In this document: positions 58,312 to 64,000 of the stretch, in pieces | Layout: each line of letters begins with the position of its first letter | How positions within the stretch are numbered: position 1 is the stretch's first letter | Origin: Cylindrospermum sp. NIES-4074 | Lineage (GTDB): Bacteria > Cyanobacteriota > Cyanobacteriia > Cyanobacteriales > Nostocaceae | Assembly (NCBI GenBank): GCA_003994795.1 | Contig: AP018269.1 | Coordinates: 4,861,677 to 4,925,676 of the forward strand | Reading direction: 5' to 3' | DNA: 64,000 nucleotides | Program-made: the position numbers and the translations under genes | The notes under the pieces: model-generated | Told to the model about the DNA's origin: nothing | The model's input: the letters and a program-made list of their open reading frames with translations, nothing else | The model's database searches: none

Positions 58312-58435
58312 TTACACCCTATTTTCAATTTTTAATTTTCAATTTTCAATTTTTAATTTTTAATTGATGATTCTCTCTCCTCAACCCGGAAGGTTGAGGG
58401 GAATAATTGAATAAGTAGCCATATCTGACAGGAAC

Positions 58436-58981
58436 ATGATTTTTATGAGAATTTGGGCTGCTAGGATTGTGCTAGCTTTTTTTGGGCTGACATTTGGGAT
58501 TATCTCTGCTGATTTGCTCAATGCTGTTCCTGTGATGGCGGAACATCCCCCAGCATCTTCTCAGTTAATCGATACTAAACCGATTACTGTCAGAAAAGCT
58601 GAGTTTGGGGTAAAAATAGTTGACTCTAAAGGTAAAGTTACTATTTACCCGACTACTAAAGTCCAACTTCAAGAAGGTGACGCCTACGGGTGGCGCATTT
58701 ATCTGCAAAATTACCGAGGTGAAGTGAAATGGCGGGAAGTGCTGCGTCTACCAAAACCGCCAGAAACTTGGGGAACGGAGGATAATGAGGATTTTTCAAT
58801 CTCCGCTGATGGTAAAACTGCTGTGTCAAAGCGTACACAAACGGCTACTAATGGCGTGATTGAAAATTTTTGGACGATCGCACCAGGAGATCCGATTGGG
58901 AAGCATAAGATAGAAGTATATATTGGCGATCGCCTAATTGCCGCTTTTGAGTTTGAAATAGTCCAGTCAAACAGAGTCTAA
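58436..58981 (+). CDS. Secreted protein of unknown function
   Basis: 181 residues with an N-terminal signal segment (about residues 5-26, RIWAARIVLAFFGLTFGIISA) followed by ELLNAVPVMAEHPPA. The soluble part reads TVRKAEFGVKIVDSKGKVTIYPTTKVQLQEGDAYGWRIYLQNYRGEVKWREVLRLPKPP and ends GKHKIEVYIGDRLIAAFEFEIVQS; it looks beta-rich and may be an immunoglobulin-like domain. The ACAGGAAC upstream favours Met1; Met4 is possible. No enzyme motif. Function unknown. Confidence 0.72.
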   Translation: MIFMRIWAARIVLAFFGLTFGIISADLLNAVPVMAEHPPASSQLIDTKPITVRKAEFGVKIVDSKGKVTIYPTTKVQLQEGDAYGWRIYLQNYRGEVKWREVLRLPKPPETWGTEDNEDFSISADGKTAVSKRTQTATNGVIENFWTIAPGDPIGKHKIEVYIGDRLIAAFEFEIVQSNRV

Positions 58982-59159
58982 AACGCAGGGTAGAGGGCAG
59001 AAGGTTGACTGTGATTCAACTTTCTGCATCCTCAATTGGCCAGAAATGCGATCGCCTATTGGCACGGTGAGGAGTATTGTAGAGGTAGAGGTTTGAGATT
59101 TTTTGGCTTAAATCAAGAAGAGAAATAACTTTTTTGTTGCTGAAGCAGGTTAACAACGC

Positions 59160-59528
59160 ATGGATGCTGAGGAACTGAAACGGCGTTATACCGCAGGGGA
59201 GAGATATTTTCCCTCTGCAAACTTAACTAAAATGAAGCTAATTGGCATTTACCTACCAGGAATCAATTTATGGGGTGCGAATTTGAGTGAAGCTAACCTC
59301 GCTAAAGCTAAACTCTGGGGTGCAGATTTGAGTAGAGCAAATTTAGCTAAGGCAAATTTGACAAGAGCGAATTTGTGCGGTGTCAACCTCCAAGAAGCGA
59401 ATCTCCGGGGAGCCAAGCTCAACTATACCAAATTGTATGGAGCGAATTTGACTGGTGCTTATTACGATAACAGCACCAGGTTCTCTAGAGGTTTTGACCC
59501 AGTTATTAATAATATGCGAAAGTTCTAG
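59160..59528 (+). CDS. Pentapeptide-repeat protein
   Basis: 122-residue protein with A(D/N)LXX repeats between about residues 40 and 105 (ANLSEANLAKAKLWGADLSRANLAKANLTRANLCGVNLQEANLRGAKL); this right-handed quadrilateral beta-helix fold is abundant in cyanobacteria. The N-terminus (MDAEELKRRYTAGERYFP) is the start commonly found in this group. No known target. Upstream is a 180-bp spacer holding an HIP1 octamer. Monocistronic. Confidence 0.9.
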   Translation: MDAEELKRRYTAGERYFPSANLTKMKLIGIYLPGINLWGANLSEANLAKAKLWGADLSRANLAKANLTRANLCGVNLQEANLRGAKLNYTKLYGANLTGAYYDNSTRFSRGFDPVINNMRKF

Positions 59529-59625
59529 AAAGTAGACATAATTAATTTTGTCTGTAGTAAGAATTTATTGCCTATTTTATTTTTAAATAGGTGGACGTTA
59601 AAAAATATAAGATAGACCTAACTCC

Positions 59626-59818
59626 CATTGGTGTCAACTTAAGGTGAAGCCCTCGTAATGACGTGATATCAAACTTATTCAATTACCAACCAATTCTAAA
59701 GAACCCCACCCCGGCTTTGCTGACGCAAAACCTCCCCTCCCCTATGGACGGGGAGGGGATTGAGGGGTGGGGTCAAACGTTTGTGGGGCAACGGGTTGAG
59801 CTTAAGTTGACACTCATG
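59626..59818. mobile_element. MITE copy C with CCCCACCCC-type hairpin cargo
   Basis: Left CATTGGTGTCAACTTAAGG and right GAGCTTAAGTTGACACTCATG. CCTAACTCC is repeated directly at both borders (59617-59625 and 59819-59827), a 9-bp duplication. The interior contains CCCCACCCCGG and CCTCCCCTCCCCTATGG arms with GGGGAGGGG and GGGGTGGGG, unlike the interiors of A, B and D. Confidence 0.85.
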
Positions 59819-59837
59819 CCTAACTCCCCACTCCCTA

Positions 59838-60045
59838 ATACAGTTCGGATAAGATCCCCCCTAGCCCCCCTTTTTAAGGGGGGAATTGGAATCAAAGTCC
59901 CTCTTAAAAAGGGGGACTTAGGGGGATCTAAAGATTTTTGATACATCACCAAGGACTTTTAAAACATCCTCTAAGATCCCCCTCCTTAAAAAGGGGGTAA
60001 AAGAGATTTAAAAGCCCCCCTTAAAAAGGGGGGTTGGGGGGATCA
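59838..60045. repeat. G/C-run repeat block (inverted copy of 9211-9330)
   Basis: CAGTTCGGATAAGATCC opens a block with CCCCCTTTTTAAGGGGGG, AGGGGGATCTAAAGATTTTTG and ACATCCTCTAAGATCC. The first 139 bases mirror 9211-9330 in reverse; a second short part continues to 60045. It lies in the long gap before hsp20. No coding capacity. Confidence 0.75.
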
Positions 60046-60343
60046 AAACGGTGTGAGGCAACCCTAGAAAACTTGTGTGTACACAGTAGCCCCTTGTAGG
60101 GCAGAGGTTGAGAGAGAGGTCTTTCCGTAAACTTTATGACTTTTCAAACATCCTCTCAGCGGTTTTCATAATCCTGCAAATCAGGAATATGAGCGACTAT
60201 AGTTCTAGTTCGGGTATTTTGATTAACAAGGTAGTAGAAACCGAATTTACATCTTTTTTGTTCTTCAATAGGATATTAATTAAAGCCAGGATTTAATTCC
60301 TGCAATTGGTTGAAAACACTACTCATAAAAGGAAGAGAGCAAT
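60046..60343. other. Upstream region of the hsp20 gene
   Basis: 298 bases without a gene. It has GTGTGTACACA at about 60074-60084 and the ribosome-binding AAAGGAAGAG at 60329. No CIRCE repeat (TTAGCACTC-N9-GAGTGCTAA) was found. Confidence 0.5.
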
Positions 60344-60793
60344 ATGTTAGTTCGTTACAACCCTTGGCAAGAATTTAACAATCTTCAACGTCAAATTGAT
60401 CGGTTATTCGAGGATGTTAGAGTCCCAGATGAGGTTTCAGAAAGAGGTTCTGTTAGAGTTCCTGCTGCTGAATTACAAGAAACTCAAGAAGCCATTCATC
60501 TCAAGCTAGAACTTCCCGGAATCGAATCTAAAGACTTAGATATCCAGGTTACAGAAAACTCTGTTTATGTCAGCGGTGAGCGCAAAATCGAAGCAAAATC
60601 TGAGGTAAAAGGTGTTATCAAGAGCGAATTTTACTATGGTAAATTCGAGCGTGTAATTCCTTTACCTGCACGAGTTCAAAATGCTAATGTTAAAGCGGAA
60701 TACAAAGATGGCATTTTGAATTTGACTCTACCAAAAGTTGAGCAAGAAAAGCATAAAGTTGTCAAAATTAATCTCGAAAAACCGATAGCTTAA
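60344..60793 (+). CDS. hspA: Small heat-shock protein Hsp20
   Basis: ATP-independent holdase that binds unfolding proteins and may protect membranes in heat. The 149 residues start MLVRYNPWQEFNNLQRQIDRLFEDV, then the alpha-crystallin domain (about 40-140): VPAAELQETQEAIHLKLELPGIESKDLDIQVTENSVYVSGERK and the I-x-I/V-like end. It has GVIKSEFYYGKFERVIPLPARV and EYKDGILNLTLPKV. A clear terminator follows at 60869-60901. RBS AAGGAAG is 8 nt before ATG. Confidence 0.95.
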   Translation: MLVRYNPWQEFNNLQRQIDRLFEDVRVPDEVSERGSVRVPAAELQETQEAIHLKLELPGIESKDLDIQVTENSVYVSGERKIEAKSEVKGVIKSEFYYGKFERVIPLPARVQNANVKAEYKDGILNLTLPKVEQEKHKVVKINLEKPIA

Positions 60794-60868
60794 TTGGTTG
60801 TGATGAGCTAATTTAATTCTTCTGGCCTTTGCTAATCTGCAAGTGTGTGTTAGTTTAATCAAGATTCT

Positions 60869-60901
60869 GTCCTGGTAGCTGTCATGGCTGCCAGGACTTT
60901 T
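60869..60901 (+). terminator. Terminator after hsp20
   Basis: GTCCTGG (60869-60875) and CCAGGAC (60891-60897) form a 7-bp stem with inner AGC/GCT pairs, followed by TTTT. It ends hspA and stands just before the CRISPR array. Confidence 0.85.
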
Positions 60902-60909
60902 GTATTGGC

Positions 60910-61530
60910 GTTTCAATCCCTAATAGGGATTTTAGTGAATTGTGACCATGCCTGCAACAGACAGAGCTAATTTAGCAAGTTTCAATCCCTAATAGGGATT
61001 TTAGTGAATTGTGACGAATTCCTTACTTTGAATTAGCCAAGAAATACGGCGTTTCAATCCCTAATAGGGATTTTAGTGAATTGTGACTTCATGTTTCCAT
61101 GAACACCAATTTGTTTACCGGTTTCAATCCCTAATAGGGATTTTAGTGAATTGTGACCGGTGTTTTAGCAAATTCAGAGGATAATATCATGAGTTTCAAT
61201 CCCTAATAGGGATTTTAGTGAATTGTGACCGCCAAATCTGCTGCGACCGCAGTTAAAAAAGCTGTGATAGAGTTTCAATCCCTAATAGGGATTTTAGTGA
61301 ATTGTGACATTTCTTCAGTGACGCCTCAAACCACCAATTATCAAAAAGTTTCAATCCCTAATAGGGATTTTAGTGAATTGTGACTGCTCTGTGAACCCGT
61401 TCGCCAGAGATGTACACATGGGTTTCAATCCCTAATAGGGATTTTAGTGAATTGTGACTCTTGTATTTCATATACTATAGGTTCAAGGTAAGAGTTTCAA
61501 TCCCTAATAGGGATTTTAGTGAATTGTGAC
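60910..61530 (-). CRISPR. CRISPR array: nine 37-bp repeats, eight spacers
   Basis: All nine repeats are identical, beginning GTTTCAATCCCTAATAG and ending GTGAATTGTGAC. Repeat starts are 60910, 60979, 61051, 61121, 61193, 61272, 61348, 61422 and 61494. Spacers are 32, 35, 33, 35, 42, 39, 37 and 35 bp. The minus-strand form of the repeat ends ATTGAAAC, the usual cyanobacterial crRNA 5'-handle, so transcription is probably leftward from a leader to the right of 61530. There is no cas gene anywhere in the window. The variable spacer length is typical of cyanobacterial type III or I-D arrays, but a type is not assigned. Confidence 0.97.
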
Positions 61531-61800
61531 TCCTGGCGTCTGAAAGCCTAGCAGTATTTGATTTTCAAGGTGCGGTTGCGCGGATGGCAAAATCATAACA
61601 CACAGAATGGCGATCGCACAAGTCAAAAATCGCTGAAACCCAGTCCCTGTAAGGTGCGCGGATCGTTTTTTGGTTTGATAGCCCTCAAAGCCTTGCCCAG
61701 AAAGAGATACAGCCATTTTTTTCGACACCTCATTTTCTACACCTACCCATCCGCGCAATTAGTCAAAAAATTCAGCCAAAATCGCGACTTCCAGGACTGC
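61531..61800 (-). promoter_or_regulatory. Probable CRISPR leader
   Basis: Between the last repeat and the GNAT gene, no gene is recognised. On the minus strand it includes GCGCGGATGGGTAGGTG and GATCCGCGCACCTTACAGG, repeated CCGCGCA modules that fit a leader. The placement on the right agrees with the repeat orientation. An 80-codon open frame there is not supported. Confidence 0.55.
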
Positions 61801-61824
61801 TAAAAATTCTAGATGGGGAATGGG

Positions 61825-62349
61825 TTACACAACCAACAGCACTGCTATATCTTGCCAAAAATATGCTACCTCAATTAGCTGCACACCACCAATTTCCTCT
61901 TGCTTTTGTTCTACTCGCTCACCACCAAGACGCTGATAAAACCTGCAAGCGGGGTTATCTGCCAGAACCCACACCAACATTGAAACCATCCCGAACTGAT
62001 AAAGCCTTGCGGCTATGGTAGAAATCAACCGACTTCCTAAACCTTGGCCCTGGTAGTGCTTGAGGATATAAATAGCATACACCTCACCAGAATTTAGGCG
62101 ATCGCTATTCCGCTCCTTCCCTCCACTAGCAAAACCAACTATTTGCCCAATTTCATCCTCAACAACATAGGTGAAAGCATCATCAGCCTGATTGCTGAGA
62201 ATTTTTACCCATCTTTGCTCTCGTTCCTCATAAGATAGATTAGCCAGAAACTCATCTGGCATGATTTTTTGATAAGTTGTCCGCCAAGCTTCTATATGCA
62301 CCTTAGCAATTGCTGAAGTATCATCTAAGTTAGCTTCGCGGATGATCAC
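61825..62349 (-). CDS. GNAT family N-acetyltransferase
   Basis: Acetyl-CoA-dependent acetyltransferase. The 174 residues open with IREANLDDTSAIAKVHIEAWRTTYQKIMPDEFLANLSYEERE (the N-terminal substrate region) and contain the core VYAIYILKHYQGQGLGSRLISTIAARL, in which QGQGLGSRL is the acetyl-CoA pyrophosphate loop, then LVWVLADNPACRFYQRLGGE. The substrate cannot be read. It lies downstream (minus) of the DUF1838 gene with 44 bp between them, possibly one transcript. Confidence 0.9.
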   Translation of the reverse strand: MIIREANLDDTSAIAKVHIEAWRTTYQKIMPDEFLANLSYEEREQRWVKILSNQADDAFTYVVEDEIGQIVGFASGGKERNSDRLNSGEVYAIYILKHYQGQGLGSRLISTIAARLYQFGMVSMLVWVLADNPACRFYQRLGGERVEQKQEEIGGVQLIEVAYFWQDIAVLLVV

Positions 62350-62393
62350 AATCTATCTCCTCACCAGACTTCATTTATTACTTAAATCACAAT

Positions 62394-63209
62394 TTATACT
62401 TCTTCCTCTTCTGGCAAGGGAAAGATTTCTCCAGCCAAGTAAGCCGGAAATTGCTTTTGGAACTTTAGCCACGAAGTCATATCTTGACCCTCAATAAAGG
62501 CTTTTGGCGCTTGCTTATACAGACCCATACGGGTATTAATTTCCGCTTGCAGTAGGGGAGGTAAATCCGTAAAACTATTAACCTTGCTGCCAGTAGCGCT
62601 ATAAATTAAATGACCGTTGCGATCGCCCATTTTCATCCAAGGCAACCACGGGCCAATTCTATCCCAACTCAGCTTTAATTGCGTCACTGAAGGGATATCT
62701 GAGTTAACTAAATCTGCTGTAGGGACAGTAATCTTAAACAATTCCGCCGCTTGATAAAATGGATTTGGGCTGTATTCAGCAAACTGCTCATCTTCTGCTA
62801 AAGGATTGGGATAAGAAGGAAAAATATCAAACACAAAGGTAGTGCTATCACCTTCAATTTGGGCAGGAAATTTACCTTTAAACTTTCCTTGTACAGGACT
62901 ATTTGCTACGTGCATTACCGTTATGGTTTCCTCTGTCCAAGGATTTTCCCATTTGTGCAATATCTCTTCTGTTTCTGGGTTTAGATAATAAGTCAATTCC
63001 CTAGAAGTAAAATCCCAGCTACCCTCAGCAGTCGCAATACACCGACTCACGCTCATGCCCACAATTTTAAACAGAAGTTTCCGCTTTTCACCAGGGACAA
63101 AACTATAAATTTTACCATTCCAAATTAGGAAAGTGGATTCGCTAGCATCGAGGGAAGAACGAGTTTTCACCCATTGTTGAGCATCAACTTCTTGGTTTTG
63201 AACTACCAT
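62394..63209 (-). CDS. DUF1838 family protein
   Basis: 271-residue protein of the DUF1838 family. The start is placed at 63209 (MVVQNQEVDAQQWVK) because AAGGAG lies 7 nt upstream; a 9-codon longer form exists. Visible features: STFLIWNGKIYSFVPGEKRKLLFKIVGMSVSR, SWDFTSRELTYYLNPETEEIL, WTEETITVMHVANSPVQG, and LSWDRIGPWLPWMKMGDRNGHLIY near the end. No signal peptide or catalytic motif. Function unknown. It probably shares a transcript with the GNAT gene 44 bp downstream. Confidence 0.8.
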   Translation of the reverse strand: MVVQNQEVDAQQWVKTRSSLDASESTFLIWNGKIYSFVPGEKRKLLFKIVGMSVSRCIATAEGSWDFTSRELTYYLNPETEEILHKWENPWTEETITVMHVANSPVQGKFKGKFPAQIEGDSTTFVFDIFPSYPNPLAEDEQFAEYSPNPFYQAAELFKITVPTADLVNSDIPSVTQLKLSWDRIGPWLPWMKMGDRNGHLIYSATGSKVNSFTDLPPLLQAEINTRMGLYKQAPKAFIEGQDMTSWLKFQKQFPAYLAGEIFPLPEEEEV

Positions 63210-63864
63210 CCAGTTTCTCCTTATTAAACTTGACAAAAAAGGGATTTAAGGGTGTGAGTGTAAGAAGAATATATTTTACAGCGATTTTCAGGTAAATAGA
63301 CCACGCGGTAGGGAACATTGCTCATGAGTGTCAACTTAAGGTGAAACTCATGTCCCGCAAGGAACTGAAGTTCCTTGCTAATAACAAAAGTCATCTCAAG
63401 ATGACTAAATATCCCGAAAAATCTTTAGTCTACTTCAGTAGACTTTGGCTATTAGCCTGGAAATGAATTTCCAGGCGGGTGTGTAAGCCAAAGGACAAAG
63501 GATTTCTAGCTTAAGTTGACACCAATGATCATTGCTGTGCCCCTACGACAAATGTGGTTCAAATAGATGAAAACTGCTGTAACTAAGTGATTTCCAAATA
63601 ATACCAAAACTATATAACGAATGCGATCGCCTCCGGCGGGCGGGTACGCCATCGCACATTTCGTCTCAAAACAACTTGAGAGCAGACAAAATGCTTTTAA
63701 CATCATCTGTTCAGCCATTAAGGGGAAGTTAACAAGTATATATCCTAGCCTTAACTATTATTATCTGTATAAAAGGATATAATTTCAGTCGAGAAAATTT
63801 CAGAAAAAATCCTTAGGATTAGAAGCTCACTGGCTAACTATACCCTCATCTATTGAGAATTTAC
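63210..63864. other. Non-coding gap with MITE copy D and small palindromes
   Basis: 655 bases without a gene apart from the element at 63323-63527. CGATCGCCTCCGGCGGGCGG at about 63622-63641 is a GC-rich dispersed palindrome. The region likely holds the promoter of the gene starting at 63865. Confidence 0.6.
63323..63527. mobile_element. MITE copy D, four-hairpin cargo in reverse of copy A
   Basis: Ends CATGAGTGTCAACTTAAGG and CTTAAGTTGACACCAATG, flanked by AACATTGCT and ATCATTGCT (8 of 9). Four hairpins at 63358-63377, 63389-63406, 63427-63444 and 63456-63475, in reverse order to copy A. A conserved GGCTAATAGCCAAAG linker is shared with copy A. Confidence 0.87.
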
Positions 63865-64000
63865 CATGCGCCTTCTCCAACCCAAGCCTACCACCATTTC
63901 CACCTTCATCCCCCCTACCAACTTGCCCCTGACAGCCAGGAATACACCAGCTTCCAGGTTAGCAGCTCTACAAGCGAGAAGCGATCGCAATCAGGTAGAT
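63865..64000 (+). CDS. Partial gene cut by the window end
   Basis: An ATG at 63865 opens a frame that runs without stop to the last base (45 codons). The start reads MRLLQPKPTTISTFIPP, Pro/Thr-rich, followed by a Arg/Ala-rich stretch ending in an HIP1 site. It may be the beginning of a real gene, but no family is recognised, and the upstream site is not a strong RBS. Confidence 0.4.

Noticed and set aside
59663-59941. 92-codon open frame before hsp20
   Set aside because: It runs through MITE copy C and the poly-G repeat block, so it is repeat-derived.
60046-60343. CIRCE operator before hsp20
   Set aside because: The TTAGCACTC-N9-GAGTGCTAA repeat was not found.

Overview
The window looks like chromosomal DNA of a filamentous, probably heterocyst-forming cyanobacterium (Nostoc/Anabaena type). 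Evidence: many HIP1 octamers (GCGATCGC); a phycobilin gene (pcyA), a cyanobacterial PsbP-like gene and a DevBCA-type exporter; XisH/XisI-family genes; an 11-gene cluster whose content and order match the hormogonium polysaccharide (hps) locus of Nostoc punctiforme; and very many short palindromic and tandem repeats between genes. No rRNA or tRNA gene was recognised.

Layout. 0.3-12 kb: a HAD phosphatase, a membrane-anchored unknown, devBCA-type exporter genes (minus strand), pcyA, maf, psbP-like, an Rpn-type nuclease and a GAF/PP2C regulator. 12.7-16 kb: ftsY, nusB and a DUF502 membrane protein. 16.6-30.9 kb: the hps-like cluster, all on the minus strand: a giant HpsA-like protein, three pseudopilins, three family-2 glycosyltransferases, a fourth pseudopilin, a TIGR04282 protein, an HpsJ-like membrane protein and a further glycosyltransferase. 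31.4-38.6 kb: rpmB, htpG, a methyltransferase, clpB and gloA. 38.7-50.7 kb: a DUF29 gene, a LolA-like gene, eno, argC, a decayed restriction-modification locus (controller gene, broken nuclease gene, intact methylase), ribBA, a complete IS1182-type insertion sequence, a peptidoglycan amidase and a small unknown. 50.8-64 kb: metH, an interrupted xisH plus xisI, a Uma2 nuclease, an alpha/beta hydrolase, a Lin0512 protein, several small unknowns, a pentapeptide-repeat gene, a small heat-shock gene, a nine-repeat CRISPR array without cas genes, a GNAT gene, a DUF1838 gene and the start of a gene cut by the window end.

How the parts work together. The hps-like genes encode what looks like a minor-pseudopilin tip set (GspH, I, J and K-like) combined with glycosyltransferases, which fits a polysaccharide export function. 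No ATPase, secretin or major pilin is present, so the motor must be encoded elsewhere. ClpB, HtpG and Hsp20 are chaperones scattered through the window rather than one operon.

The most unusual signals are in the repeats. (1) Four elements share termini (CATTGGTGTCAACTTAAG) and 9-bp target duplications but carry three different hairpin-rich interiors; two copies share an interior whose stems vary in a compensatory way. (2) metH carries two palindromic repeats in frame. (3) xisH is split by a 147-bp element whose removal restores the reading frame. (4) A restriction controller gene with its operator survives beside a wrecked nuclease gene. All functional names rest on reading the translated proteins; no database search was run.
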